Assembly (NCBI GenBank): GCA_023432855.1 | Contig: JAEZEZ010000094.1 | Coordinates: forward strand, 1-43,130 | Source: Pseudomonadota bacterium | Lineage (GTDB): Bacteria > Pseudomonadota > Alphaproteobacteria > Caulobacterales > Caulobacteraceae | DNA length: 43,130 nucleotides | Direction of reading: 5' to 3' | Shown here: positions 1 to 8,841 of the stretch, one piece after another | Position numbering within the stretch: the stretch's first letter is position 1 | Layout: each line of letters begins with the position of its first letter | Notes under the pieces: generated by a model | Seen by the model: only the letters and a program-made list of their open reading frames with translations | Told to the model about the DNA's origin: nothing | Database searches by the model: none | Program-made: the position numbers and the translations under genes

Positions 1-756
1 GCACGGGCCCGGGGCGAGGCGGGCCGAGCGGCGGCGGAGCGGGCCTTCGGCCGCGCCGACCTCGCCAGCGCCTTCGCCGAAACCCTGGAAGCCGCGAACG
101 CCTGTGACCAGGCCAGACGCGCCCTGCGCGCGCCGCTCAAGCGGCTGATGGACGTCACGCTGGCCGCCGCCGCGCTGGTGCTGCTTTCGCCCGTGATCGC
201 CGTGGTCGCCCTGATGGTGCGCGCCAAGCTGGGATCGCCGGTCCTGTTCCGTCAGGTCCGTCCGGGACTGGCGGGGCGGCCTTTCCGCTTGCTGAAGTTC
301 CGGACCATGCGCGACGCCACTGATCGAGAGGGCAATCCCCTGCCGGATGAGGCGCGCCTCACCGCCTTCGGACGCATGCTCCGGGCCACCAGCCTCGATG
401 AACTGCCGTCGCTGTGGAACATCGTGCGCGGCGACCTGAGCCTGGTGGGGCCGCGTCCGCTGCTGATGGAGTACCTGCCGCTCTACTCGCCCGAGCAGGC
501 GCGCAGGCACGCGGTGCGGCCGGGGCTCACCGGCTGGGCCCAGGTGAACGGCCGCAACGCCGTCAGCTGGCCCGAGCGGTTCCGGCTGGACGTCTGGTAC
601 GTGGACAACCGAACTCTGGGTCTCGACCTGAAGATCATCCTGATGACCGTGGGCAAGGTCTTGAAGCGCGAATCCGTATCGGCCGCCGACCACGTCACCA
701 TGCCAAGGTTCACCGGCCGCGAGGCCGACGGGGTCAGCGAGCCGGAACGCCCTTGA
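1..756 (+). CDS. Priming sugar-phosphate transferase (PglC-type) fused to a glycosyltransferase C-terminus, 5' partial
   Basis: Family role: transfers a sugar-1-phosphate from a UDP-sugar to undecaprenyl phosphate at the inner membrane, starting a repeat unit. Seen: one frame is open from base 1 to the TGA at 754-756. The last ~205 codons are a small bacterial sugar transferase: the KR-x-x-D entry motif, a hydrophobic hairpin, FRQVRPG, KFRTMRD, LDELPSLWN (catalytic Asp-Glu), LVGPRPLL and GLTGWAQVNGRN. The first ~45 codons (GRAAAERAF, LASAFAETLEAA) have strong GC3 and resemble the end of a GT4 glycosyltransferase. The internal ATG at 148 lies inside the conserved KRLMD motif and has no ribosome-binding site, so it is unlikely to be the real start. 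It converges with the acetyltransferase gene, with a 23-base overlap. Family call is firm; the fusion is inferred from the open frame. Confidence 0.85.
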   Translation, partial: ARARGEAGRAAAERAFGRADLASAFAETLEAANACDQARRALRAPLKRLMDVTLAAAALVLLSPVIAVVALMVRAKLGSPVLFRQVRPGLAGRPFRLLKFRTMRDATDREGNPLPDEARLTAFGRMLRATSLDELPSLWNIVRGDLSLVGPRPLLMEYLPLYSPEQARRHAVRPGLTGWAQVNGRNAVSWPERFRLDVWYVDNRTLGLDLKIILMTVGKVLKRESVSAADHVTMPRFTGREADGVSEPERP

Positions 757-1348
757 CCAGGGCGCCGGCGGGCACGTCCGCCACCACCGCCGCCCCCATG
801 CCGACCACCGCGCCGCGGCCGATGCGCAGGCCCTGCCGGATGGTCGCCCCGGCGCCGATGTAGGCCTCGTCCTCGATCGTCACATTGCCGTTGCAGCGGA
901 CGCCGGGGCCGAAGGTGACGAAGTCCCCGATCACGCAGTCGTGGGACACTTGGGAGTAGTAGTTGGCGTGGAAGTGGCGCCCGATGCGCACGTTGACCGT
1001 CAGCAGGGTGAAGTCGCACAGCACCGCCCCTTCGGCGATGTCGGCGCCGTAGTCGACGCAGCTCTTCGCCCGCACCTCGGCGAAGCCGAAACCCGCCGCC
1101 TCGCATCGCTCCACGATCTGCCGGCGCACATCCGGCCGGGCCACCGAGACCACCATCAGCCGCTCGCCCGCCTGGGCCTTCATGGCGTCGAAGCCGAGAT
1201 GCGGCCGTCCCGCCACTTCGGGCCCGCCATCGTCGGTGACGAAGACGATGTCGGCCTGCCCGCCGTGCCGCGCATCCAGCACTGCCGCCAGCTCGCGCCC
1301 GTTGCCGCCGGCGCCGAAGATCGCGAAGCGGGGCTGGATCACGCTCAT
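734..1348 (-). CDS. NeuD/PglD/LegH-type sugar N-acetyltransferase
   Basis: Likely acetylates the 4-amino group of a UDP-4-amino-4,6-dideoxy-HexNAc with acetyl-CoA, giving UDP-di-N-acetylbacillosamine, the legionaminate precursor. Seen: 204 residues. An N-terminal Rossmann-like half begins FAIFGAGGNGREL, followed by a left-handed beta-helix of hexapeptide repeats. The helix contains VSHDCVIGD, whose His is the usual catalytic base in this family, and ends in GAGATI and VVGMGAAVV repeats. The start at 1348 was chosen because the Rossmann motif follows at once and the ATG overlaps the stop of the upstream aminotransferase by 4 bases. Longer upstream frames are low-complexity Arg/Gly text. It is the last gene of the minus-strand glycan run. 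An O-acetyltransferase of the same fold cannot be excluded. Confidence 0.88.
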   Translation of the reverse strand: MSVIQPRFAIFGAGGNGRELAAVLDARHGGQADIVFVTDDGGPEVAGRPHLGFDAMKAQAGERLMVVSVARPDVRRQIVERCEAAGFGFAEVRAKSCVDYGADIAEGAVLCDFTLLTVNVRIGRHFHANYYSQVSHDCVIGDFVTFGPGVRCNGNVTIEDEAYIGAGATIRQGLRIGRGAVVGMGAAVVADVPAGALVKGVPAR

Positions 1349-2487
1349 CCCCGGCCTCCCACGCGTTCGATGACGCGGCAGACCCGGTCGATGTCGGCCT
1401 CGCTCATGCCGGTTCCCGACGGCAGGCAAAGCCCCCGCTCGAACAGGCCCTCCGCCACCTCGCCGCCCACCCGGAGGGCGTCGCGGAAAACCGGCTGCAG
1501 GTGCATGGGTTTCCACACCGGCCGGGACTCGATGTTCTCGGCTTCGAGCGCCAGCCGCAGGGCCTCACGGTCGGCGCCGTAGGCGGCCGGGTCGACGAGC
1601 ATGACGCTGAGCCACCGCGTGTGGCGCCGCCCGGGCGCCTCGGGCGCGAAGCTGAGGCCGGGCATGCCTTCGAGGCGCTTCTGGTAACCCATAAAGGTGC
1701 TTCGCCTCGCTTCGACGCGCGCCTCGATGCTTCGAAGCTGCCCCAGGCCGACGGCCGCGGAGAGGTTCGAAAGCCGGTAGTTGAAGCCGATTTCCGTGTG
1801 CTCGTAATGGGGAACCGGCTGCCGCGCCGCCTGGGCCAGATAGCGCGCGCGGTCGATCAGCGCCTTGTCCTCGGACGCCAGGAAACCGCCCCCCGAGGTG
1901 GTCAGGATCTTGTTTCCGTTGAAGGAATAGGCAGCCATCCGCGCCCCGGCGCCGGCGTGCCGGCCGTGGATGAAGCTCCCCACCGCCTCGGCCGAGTCCA
2001 TTACCAGCACCGCCCCGCTCCGCTCGCAGACCTCGGCGATCGCCTCCACGTCGCAGGCCTGGCCGTAGAGGTCCGTCGGCATGACGGCCCTGACCGGCGT
2101 CCCCGCCGCCGCCGCCACGTCGAAAGCCTTGTCCAGCAAGCCCGGGTCGAGGCACCAGCTCACCGGATCGCAGTCCACGAACACCGGCCGAGCCCCCACG
2201 TAGGCGATGGGCGCGACGCCGCCGATGAAGGTTAGGGTGGGCGCGATCACCGCATCGCCCGGCCCGACGCCAAGCATGTGAAGCGCCAGGTGAAGGGCCG
2301 CCGTACCCGAGGACAGGGCCACGCCGTGGGGGATGCCGACATAGTCGCAGAACTCCGCCTCGAAGGCCTCCAGCATGGGCCCCGCGGGCGCCACCCAACC
2401 GGAATCGAACGCTTCGAGCAGAAGCCGGCGTTCCTCCGCCCCGGCGTGCGGCGGCGACAGGAAAAGTCTTTCGGGAGCAGGCGCCAT
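1345..2487 (-). CDS. DegT/DnrJ/EryC1 PLP aminotransferase (PglE/LegC-type)
   Basis: Likely converts the 4-keto sugar made by the dehydratase at 11850-13760 into the 4-amino sugar, with PLP and glutamate. Seen: 380 residues, the normal family length. SSGTAALHLAL lies near residues 59-69, the PLP-ring Asp in VMDSAEA at D164, and the Schiff-base lysine in FNGNKILTTSGGG at K193. The ATG at 2485-2487 was chosen because GAGGA sits just upstream; the longer frame to 2715 has no family sequence. The gene starts 40 bases after a glycosyltransferase and overlaps the acetyltransferase by 4 bases, which pairs the two steps. Specificity (bacillosamine or legionaminate branch versus another 4-amino sugar) is inferred from neighbours. 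Confidence 0.9.
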   Translation of the reverse strand: MAPAPERLFLSPPHAGAEERRLLLEAFDSGWVAPAGPMLEAFEAEFCDYVGIPHGVALSSGTAALHLALHMLGVGPGDAVIAPTLTFIGGVAPIAYVGARPVFVDCDPVSWCLDPGLLDKAFDVAAAAGTPVRAVMPTDLYGQACDVEAIAEVCERSGAVLVMDSAEAVGSFIHGRHAGAGARMAAYSFNGNKILTTSGGGFLASEDKALIDRARYLAQAARQPVPHYEHTEIGFNYRLSNLSAAVGLGQLRSIEARVEARRSTFMGYQKRLEGMPGLSFAPEAPGRRHTRWLSVMLVDPAAYGADREALRLALEAENIESRPVWKPMHLQPVFRDALRVGGEVAEGLFERGLCLPSGTGMSEADIDRVCRVIERVGGRG

Positions 2488-2527
2488 GGGGTCCTCGGAA
2501 GGGGCGGGGTTCGTGCTGGCCGACAGC

Positions 2528-3601
2528 CTATGACGCAGGGGCATAGGTGGCGACAATCCGCTGGTCGGCCGGGCGGGCGGCTCTCGGCCCCGGCCTCGGC
2601 GCCTGTAGCAGTCGCAGGCCCTCGGCCTCGAACGCGGCGGGGTCGTTGGCCGGGAAGAGCACGGCGCGCGGATCCCGTTCGCAGATGTCCGAAGCCAGGG
2701 CGGCGGCGCCCGCATCCAGGGCGTCGCTCACCGCCAGGCCGTAGCTGTCGACGAGGGATGGCCTCAGGTAGAGGTCGGCGTGCTGCAGCACGGCAAGAAA
2801 TCCGGCCGGCGGCATGGCGCCCACGAAGGTTACGGGAAGGCCCTCGGCCCGCCGGCGCAGGCTCGCCATGTAGGCTTCGTCGGAGCCCCCACCGTAGATG
2901 CATAGCAGCAGCTGCGCCGGGGCACGCTCCAGTGCGGCCTGCAGCAGGTCGATGCAGAGTTCGTACCGATAGCTGGGCTTCGGGTAACCGGAGGAGACCA
3001 TGATGCATTCTCCCCGCGTGCGGGCCCCCGCCAACTGGTCGAGCAGTCCCGCCGGGGCCTGCGATGGATCCGCGGCGACGGCCTGGCCGGGCGCCGTTCG
3101 CCAGCGCACGATGCGGCCGCCGGCCACGCCAACGCCGCGATAGAAGGCCTCCTGTTCGTCGGACAGGGCGACGACGACATCCATGCGTCGCAGCGCCATG
3201 CGCGATAGGAGCCGGGCCATGCTCCCGGCGCGGTCGTAGGCCGCCTGCTGGTCGCCATGGTGAAGGCTCGCCGCCAGCCGCTTGCGGGATGAAGACAGCA
3301 GGAACGCGACCACCACGAACCAGCCGGCCACGCGGGAGAAGTGCAGGTGGACGGTGGGGTGCGAAGAGCGCCGGGCGCGCCATGCCGCCCAGATCATCGC
3401 GGCGGGCGATGGCCGAAGCGGGGTCACCTCATGCTCCGGCCGCGGGCGCTTGCCGGCAGCCGCGTAGGGATCGATGACGGTGCATTCCACACCGCTCGAG
3501 CGCAGGTGATCCACCAGCCGCCGAAGGTGGCTGGACACGCCGCCGACCGGCAGGTCGAGCGGGCCGATCAGGGCCACGCCGGCGGGCGGCGCCTCAGCCA
3601 T
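2528..3601 (-). CDS. GT-B glycosyltransferase, GT4-like
   Basis: Likely adds one sugar to the lipid-linked repeat unit on the cytoplasmic face of the membrane. Seen: 357 residues. The N-terminal domain opens with GPLDLPVGGVSSHLRRL, a typical GT4 acceptor loop. The second half has IMVSSGYPKPSYRYELCIDL, LLLCIYGGG, VTFVGAMPP, and YLRPSLVDSYGLAVSDALDAG, in which a Ser-x-x-Asp-Ser-x-Gly segment replaces the classic E(x7)E nucleotide-sugar site. The start at 3601 (ATG) overlaps the upstream methyltransferase by 8 bases. The longer frame to 3676 lies inside that gene. Donor and acceptor sugars cannot be read from the sequence. Confidence 0.85.
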   Translation of the reverse strand: MAEAPPAGVALIGPLDLPVGGVSSHLRRLVDHLRSSGVECTVIDPYAAAGKRPRPEHEVTPLRPSPAAMIWAAWRARRSSHPTVHLHFSRVAGWFVVVAFLLSSSRKRLAASLHHGDQQAAYDRAGSMARLLSRMALRRMDVVVALSDEQEAFYRGVGVAGGRIVRWRTAPGQAVAADPSQAPAGLLDQLAGARTRGECIMVSSGYPKPSYRYELCIDLLQAALERAPAQLLLCIYGGGSDEAYMASLRRRAEGLPVTFVGAMPPAGFLAVLQHADLYLRPSLVDSYGLAVSDALDAGAAALASDICERDPRAVLFPANDPAAFEAEGLRLLQAPRPGPRAARPADQRIVATYAPAS

Positions 3602-4562
3602 CCGCGCGCGCCCGCGCCCGCACCCAGAAATAGACGGGGAACTCGTCGCCGTAACGAGCGTCGCTGGCGCGGCCATAGGCGACGAACGGCCAGAGCAGCG
3701 CCGCCCACAGCCGGTTCAGGCCCATCCCGAGGATGGAGCGGCGTCCATGGCGCTGCAGCGGCTGCGTCTGGGCGTACTGGCGCAGGTAGTGGATCGCGGT
3801 CCAGAAGCCGCCGTTGCTCGACTCGATCGACTGGATCTCGAAACCGCTTGTCTCGAACAGTCGCTGGATGCCGTAGCGGGTGAAGCGGTGGAAATCGAAG
3901 GGCGCCAGATGCTCGGGGCGGACCAGGGGGATGAGCGCGAATACCTGTCCCCCCGGCTTCAGCACGCGATGCATCTCCCGCACGGTCTGCTCAGGGTCCG
4001 GCACGTGCTCCATGACCACGAGGTTCAGCATTGCATCGAACCCTTGGTCGCAGAACGGCAGGTTGGTCGCGTCCGCGACGACGTCGAGCTGCGAGAAGTC
4101 GTGGCGGTCCGAGGAGAATACCAGGTCCGCGCCGACATAGGCGCGCCCGGGAAGCAGGGCGCGGTACCGGCATTCGCCAGCGCCGACATCGAGCACCGAG
4201 GCGTTCTGGGGGATCTCCGCCACCATCTCGCGCACCTTGCGGCCCAGGAAGGCCCAGTGCGGATCCTTGCGGTTCAGCCTGGGGAACAGCTTGCCGAAGT
4301 AGAACGGCTCGATCTCCTCGGGCGCCAGCCGCGGCGCCGGGGGAGGGGGCGCCTTTTCGGGCACCTTGGCGGCCGCTTCGAGCAGGGACGCCAGGGAGGC
4401 GGGATCGGTCGCGCCGAAGGTGGTGAGCACCGGACGGCCGCGCACGACCGGGAAGTCCTTCCCGCAATCGCCGCAGCGAAGGCCCAGTTCGGTTTGTGAC
4501 AGGCCGCGATGGCCCCGGCAGGCCGGACAGCACAGCACCGACCTCAGCGTCTCGTCCATCAT
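3594..4562 (-). CDS. SAM-dependent methyltransferase with an N-terminal zinc ribbon
   Basis: Class I methyltransferase, probably modifying a sugar or lipid intermediate of this glycan. Seen: 322 residues. Residues ~8-50 form a Trm112-like zinc ribbon (CCPAC, then CGDCGKDFPV, then GRPVL). The Rossmann core follows with VLDVGAGECRY as the SAM motif, DVVADATNLPF, VMEHVPDPEQTVREMHRVL and KPGGQVFALIP. The last ~60 residues include RLFETSGFEI and a hydrophobic stretch. It overlaps the flippase upstream by 4 bases (ATGA) and the glycosyltransferase downstream by 8 bases, so it is translationally coupled inside the operon. The substrate is unknown. Confidence 0.88.
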   Translation of the reverse strand: MMDETLRSVLCCPACRGHRGLSQTELGLRCGDCGKDFPVVRGRPVLTTFGATDPASLASLLEAAAKVPEKAPPPPAPRLAPEEIEPFYFGKLFPRLNRKDPHWAFLGRKVREMVAEIPQNASVLDVGAGECRYRALLPGRAYVGADLVFSSDRHDFSQLDVVADATNLPFCDQGFDAMLNLVVMEHVPDPEQTVREMHRVLKPGGQVFALIPLVRPEHLAPFDFHRFTRYGIQRLFETSGFEIQSIESSNGGFWTAIHYLRQYAQTQPLQRHGRRSILGMGLNRLWAALLWPFVAYGRASDARYGDEFPVYFWVRARARADG

Positions 4563-5857
4563 CGCGTCCTGATAGTTCTCACCCGGTCGACCAGCAGCCG
4601 CAGGTCACTGGGCCGCGGGAGCAGGTGCTCATGCAGGGCGATGCCCTCGGTCCGGTACAGCAGCAGGGAGGTCAGCAGATAGGAGCCGAAATAGCTGAGC
4701 GTCGTCGCCCAGGCCAGACCGGCTGCTCCATATTGGGGAATGAGCCAGGCCCCGGCCGCGAACAGGGTGATGATGGACGCCACATGCACGAGGCTCATCA
4801 GGCCCTGCTTGTTGCGTCCGTACAGGTAGTTCTCGAGCACCCGCTGGGAGCCGCTGATCGCCAGGCCGGGCATGACGATCAGGACGAGAACCCATGAGCC
4901 GGCGTAGGGCTGGCCGAACAGAAGCGGCACAGCAAGCGGGGCTGCGGCGGCGAACAGGGCGCCGCTGCCGAGAAAGATGAGCAGGGACAGCCGCGCCACA
5001 GGCCCGATGAACCTGCGGGATTCCTCGCCCTTCATGCCGCCGACGTAGGACATCACGAGCGGCCCAATGGCGCCGTAGATGACCATGACGCCTTCGCTCC
5101 AGACGCGGGCGACAGCGAACCGGGCGAGCTCGCTGGCGACGGTGAAGTGCGCGCCGATAAGCACGGCGATCTGGCCCGCGGCGAAAGCTAGGATGAAGAC
5201 CACGTACGACTTCATGGCGTAGCGGCCCACGCCGCCTATGGCGTCCCGCAGCGGCGCGGGCTTGCGCCGGTCGGCCAGGTAGAGGGCCAGGGTCAGGAGA
5301 ATGGCGAGGCCGTACTGCAGCTGGTAGGCGAGGATCACATCGCCGATGCCGCCGCCCCTGAGCAGCGTCCAGGCCAGGTAAGCCGCCGTCACCGCGAGCG
5401 GGGCGTTGGTGAGGATCTGGTAGGTCTGGATCCGCCGTCGGCCGAGCAGGTAGGTCGACATCACGAAGTGCAGCAGGATCAGGGGCGCGGCGTACATCAG
5501 CGCCCCGAACACCTCGTGCGCGCGCGCCTCGTCCCCCAGCAGGGCCGTCGTGATGACCGGCGACGCGACGAACAGCGCCGCCGTGAGGAAGACCGCCGGC
5601 GCCAGGGTGGCGACCAGGATCGTCAGGGCGTAGCTGGCGCCCCCCTGCTTTTCCGTGGCGCCCCAGTACTGGGCCGACTGGCCGAGGCCCAGGGACGCCG
5701 CCCGTCCGAGCAGGCCCAGGGCGGCGATGGCGGCCACCACCGCGCCGAACTCCGCCGGCGACAGGATCCGCGCGGCCAGCATGCTGATGGCGAAACCGAG
5801 GCCGGCGCCGACCACGCGCCCGCTCAGCATTACGGCAGTCGCCTTCAGGAAGGTCAC
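4559..5857 (-). CDS. Wzx-type polysaccharide/oligosaccharide flippase
   Basis: Expected to move the undecaprenyl-linked repeat unit across the inner membrane. Seen: 432 residues that are mostly hydrophobic helices (about 12), beginning GRVVGAGLGFAISMLAARIL followed by SPAEFGAVV, the usual N-terminal signature of MOP-superfamily polysaccharide exporters. A short basic segment (LADRRKPAPLRDAIGG) separates the halves. The length fits the family. It lies 10 bases after the O-antigen ligase-like gene and overlaps the methyltransferase by 4 bases. A flippase, a polymerase or ligase and a priming transferase in one locus indicate a Wzx/Wzy-type assembly route. Confidence 0.9.
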   Translation of the reverse strand: MTFLKATAVMLSGRVVGAGLGFAISMLAARILSPAEFGAVVAAIAALGLLGRAASLGLGQSAQYWGATEKQGGASYALTILVATLAPAVFLTAALFVASPVITTALLGDEARAHEVFGALMYAAPLILLHFVMSTYLLGRRRIQTYQILTNAPLAVTAAYLAWTLLRGGGIGDVILAYQLQYGLAILLTLALYLADRRKPAPLRDAIGGVGRYAMKSYVVFILAFAAGQIAVLIGAHFTVASELARFAVARVWSEGVMVIYGAIGPLVMSYVGGMKGEESRRFIGPVARLSLLIFLGSGALFAAAAPLAVPLLFGQPYAGSWVLVLIVMPGLAISGSQRVLENYLYGRNKQGLMSLVHVASIITLFAAGAWLIPQYGAAGLAWATTLSYFGSYLLTSLLLYRTEGIALHEHLLPRPSDLRLLVDRVRTIRTR

Positions 5858-5867
5858 GCCCCGTGAC

Positions 5868-7448
5868 CTAGGGGGCGCGTTGCGGGCGGGGCATGCCGCG
5901 CCACTGGCCGGGACCGGGCAGGCCGGGGCGACGCGCCGTGCGGGCCATCGCCGGCACCTGACCCTCCAGCCAGGCCAGATAGGCCAGCAGGTAGACCGTC
6001 GCGGTGACGTTCATCAGGCGCGTGCTGTTCATGAACAGCTCCACGCCCGTCGTATTGGCGAACAGGAGAAAGATGACGAAGGCCGCCATGTGCACGATCG
6101 ACAGCTTCCGCTGCTTGATCCCCCGCCAGATCAGGGTCGGGATGCGCAGCAGGACATACAGCACCGCGACCGTCCCGATCAGGCCGCGCTCCACGAGCAC
6201 GGTGAGCAGCATGTTGTGCATGCCGCTGTAGGTGAAGACGTTGTTGGTCGCTTCCGCCACCAGCACAGGGGTCGTTCCGATGCCGTGGCCGAGCAGCGGC
6301 TTCTCCTGGAACAGGCGCCAACCCATCTCCCAGATGTCTCCGCGTCCGCTCGAGAAGAAGTCGGCGGCGTTGAAGGCGACCTGCGCGCTGGCGTTGCTCG
6401 CCATGTTGGTGCGCAGCATCCAGAACCAGGACAGCTGGTCGAACCAGTCGCGCAGGAAGAACAGGCTGGCGACGCCGACGAGGACGCTGGCGAGGCCGAG
6501 GTGCATCATCACCTTGCGTTCCCGGCCCTGACCGAAGACCAGGGTCGCGGCCAGGAGCAGGGCCGTGGCCATGATGGCCCCTCGCGAAAACGACGTGGCG
6601 ATGATCAGTGCGATGACGGCGAAGCTGACGTAGGCCGCCGCGAGCGGCCACCGTCGCAGACTGTCGATGAGGATCGGCCAGGTCAGGAGGATGATGCCGA
6701 TGACCGCGTAGGCGCGGCCGCCGAACTGGAGCGCCGCGAAACCGCCGCCCTGCCTCAGGGTCAGTTCGATGGGGATCAGCAGGAGGGGCACGACCGCCAT
6801 GGCGATGACGCTGATCGACAGCATTTCCGCCGTGTGTCCGGAGTCGGCGCCATTGGCGGGCATGGACCGCACCGCGTGGTACACCCCGACGGGATAGAGG
6901 ATGTTCAGGGCGAACAGCGTCAGGTCGCGGCTGACATCGAGTTCCGGCCCGAACAGCGCGCCGATCAGGATCGGCAGGCTCAGACCGACCCACAGGATCG
7001 CGGTGAGTCCCATGCTGGCGCGCCGGCCACGATAGGCCAGGGTGAACACGAGCGCGGCGACCAGGACCGGCCCCAGCCTGATGGCCGGATGCATCTCCAC
7101 CGAGATGTCGTAGAGGACGATCTGGAAGAGGAAGATCGTCGCTTCCACCATCAGGACCCACAGCAGCATGAGGTCCATGCGGCGGTACAGGCTGACGGTC
7201 ATGACCGAGGCGACGCCGAAGAAGGCGATGATGGCCGCCTCCGAAACGCCGAGACCGGAGCCGAAGACCGTGGCCGCCAGTCCCAGAACCGCCGCCACCA
7301 TGACGCAGAAGATCAGGCGCGGTCCGAAAGCGAAGACGATCTGGCGAAACAGCGAGGAAGGGGCGGCGGGCGCGCCGGGACGCCCGCGCGGCTCCAGGCT
7401 CACGCCGGGCGGTCTGGGTGTGTAGAAGGTCGGGCCCGTCGATGACAT
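5868..7448 (-). CDS. O-antigen ligase/polymerase family membrane protein (Wzy/WaaL-like)
   Basis: Either polymerises the repeat unit or ligates the finished chain to a lipid or protein acceptor in the periplasm; sequence alone does not separate these. Seen: 526 residues with about 12 hydrophobic segments. The conserved periplasmic loop carries SSGRGDIWEMGWRLF, then KPLLGHGIGT, then SGMHNMLLTVLVERGLIG; this spacing is typical of the Wzy_C family. The N-terminal ~30 residues are Pro/Gly-rich and cytoplasmic, and the C-terminal tail is short and basic. Gaps to the neighbours are 13 bases upstream and 10 downstream. Confidence 0.88.
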   Translation of the reverse strand: MSSTGPTFYTPRPPGVSLEPRGRPGAPAAPSSLFRQIVFAFGPRLIFCVMVAAVLGLAATVFGSGLGVSEAAIIAFFGVASVMTVSLYRRMDLMLLWVLMVEATIFLFQIVLYDISVEMHPAIRLGPVLVAALVFTLAYRGRRASMGLTAILWVGLSLPILIGALFGPELDVSRDLTLFALNILYPVGVYHAVRSMPANGADSGHTAEMLSISVIAMAVVPLLLIPIELTLRQGGGFAALQFGGRAYAVIGIILLTWPILIDSLRRWPLAAAYVSFAVIALIIATSFSRGAIMATALLLAATLVFGQGRERKVMMHLGLASVLVGVASLFFLRDWFDQLSWFWMLRTNMASNASAQVAFNAADFFSSGRGDIWEMGWRLFQEKPLLGHGIGTTPVLVAEATNNVFTYSGMHNMLLTVLVERGLIGTVAVLYVLLRIPTLIWRGIKQRKLSIVHMAAFVIFLLFANTTGVELFMNSTRLMNVTATVYLLAYLAWLEGQVPAMARTARRPGLPGPGQWRGMPRPQRAP

Positions 7449-7461
7449 TCGATGCTTGGCC

Positions 7462-8841
7462 TTATGCCGGGGCGGAGCGGGGCAGGGTGTGCGCCAGGAT
7501 GCGCGCGGTGATGAAGCGGACGCTTCCCTCCTCGGGATTGCGACAGAAGTCCTCTACCACGCTTGCGCGCGCCGGCGCCAAGCGCTGCGGATCGTCCAGC
7601 GCGGACCTGACCTGAACACGGAGGTCCTGCCTTGAGCAGGCCACGTCCACGGCGCCCGAGCGGACAATGGGCCGGTAGTGATGGTAATCGTAGTAGCGCC
7701 GCACCGATCGGGCGTACGGCAGATCCTCGCCCCCGTCGTAGCTGACGTTCACGACGGGCCGGCCGCAGGCGAACGCATCCAGGGTCATCGTCGACGCCGT
7801 GTTTATGCAGACGGCCGAGTGCAGGAGCATGGCGGCCAGCACGTCGAGCTCCTCGCTCGGCGGGCGCCAGGCCTGAAGGCTGTCGCCGGCGGTGGAGTCC
7901 CAGACGGTCACCCGCGGGTGATCCGCCACGGCCGCATAGCGGCCGGCGCTGTCGGCGGGGTGGCAGCGCACCAGGAGATGAGCGTCGCCGAACTCCCCAG
8001 CCTCCGTGTCCTCGACCAGGTCGGCGACGACCCGCGGCTCATTGGCGAAGAGCTTGGCGCTGCAGGTTGCGTAGAGGATCACACGTCGCTCGGGATCGAT
8101 TCCGAGGCCGCCCAGGAAGGGCGCGCGGGCCAGCGACCCCTCCAGGGGGCGGCGGTACGCGTCGAACTGCGGAATCCCCGAAATCGAGATGTCCGTCGTC
8201 CTGAGCCGGGGATAGTAGCCGAGCAGTTCGCGGCGCTGATGCTCGCCCCAGGCCAGCACCTCGTCCACGTCGGTGAGGATGGCGCCCTTGGTCGATGGGT
8301 TGTCCCAGCTGGGGATGATGGCCAGGGTCGGCAGGCCGAGCCGGATGGCGGCCCGTTGAAGGGCGTTGTCCCGCGGGTCGAAGGGCGAACCGTTGACGAG
8401 GACCGTCGCAGAGGCAGGAAGGTCGCGCGCTGCGGGGCCGAAGCGCCGTTCAATCCCCTCCAGAAGACCGAACTGCCAGTTGGCCGACAGCTTCGTCTGC
8501 AGGGCCCAGAGCACGGCGCGCAGCCGGCGGCCGCCCTCGTCGGCGGCGTTGGACTGCATCTTGATCGCCGCGGTGCTGATGCGGTCCTTGCCCTGAAGCA
8601 CGGCCTTCTTGCCCTGGCGGAGAAGACGCCAGGGCAGCGGTTCGGCTGCGGGCAGGTCCAGCACCCCGTCGATCCGGCCTTCGGCCTGCAGCCCCTCGAA
8701 GTAGGGCTTCAGATCGGCGGAAGCGGCCACGATCAGGTCTGCGGAACGCCTGACGCCTTCGAAGACGCCTGTGTGCACGAAGTTGCGGATGGTCCAGCCC
8801 GTGCTCGCTGTGAAGACCACCGTGGGTCGCTCGGACGTCAT
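7462..8841 (-). CDS. GT-B-fold glycan enzyme, candidate nonulosonate transferase
   Basis: I recognise a GT-B style fold but not a characterised family. Seen: 459 residues, soluble. It opens VVFTASTGWTIRNFVHTG. The middle carries VLVNGSPFDPRD and IIPSWDNPSTKGA. The C-terminal half has VILYATCSAKLFANEP, LLVRCHPAD and INTASTMTLDAFACGRPVV, a stretch like the donor-binding region of CDP-glycerol or sialyl-type transferases. The ATG at 8839-8841 overlaps the stop of the CMP-sugar synthetase gene by 4 bases, so it is coupled directly to production of the CMP sugar. It could therefore be the transferase that uses it; this is inferred from position only. The frame upstream of 8841 is arginine-rich non-family text. 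Confidence 0.72.
   Translation of the reverse strand: MTSERPTVVFTASTGWTIRNFVHTGVFEGVRRSADLIVAASADLKPYFEGLQAEGRIDGVLDLPAAEPLPWRLLRQGKKAVLQGKDRISTAAIKMQSNAADEGGRRLRAVLWALQTKLSANWQFGLLEGIERRFGPAARDLPASATVLVNGSPFDPRDNALQRAAIRLGLPTLAIIPSWDNPSTKGAILTDVDEVLAWGEHQRRELLGYYPRLRTTDISISGIPQFDAYRRPLEGSLARAPFLGGLGIDPERRVILYATCSAKLFANEPRVVADLVEDTEAGEFGDAHLLVRCHPADSAGRYAAVADHPRVTVWDSTAGDSLQAWRPPSEELDVLAAMLLHSAVCINTASTMTLDAFACGRPVVNVSYDGGEDLPYARSVRRYYDYHHYRPIVRSGAVDVACSRQDLRVQVRSALDDPQRLAPARASVVEDFCRNPEEGSVRFITARILAHTLPRSAPA

Noticed and set aside
5655..7445. Long plus-strand open frame (~596 codons) opposite the flippase and O-antigen ligase genes
   Set aside because: Its translation is Arg/Gln/Asp/His-rich low-complexity text with no family motif; the minus-strand genes have clear membrane-protein sequence. 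It is a high-GC shadow.
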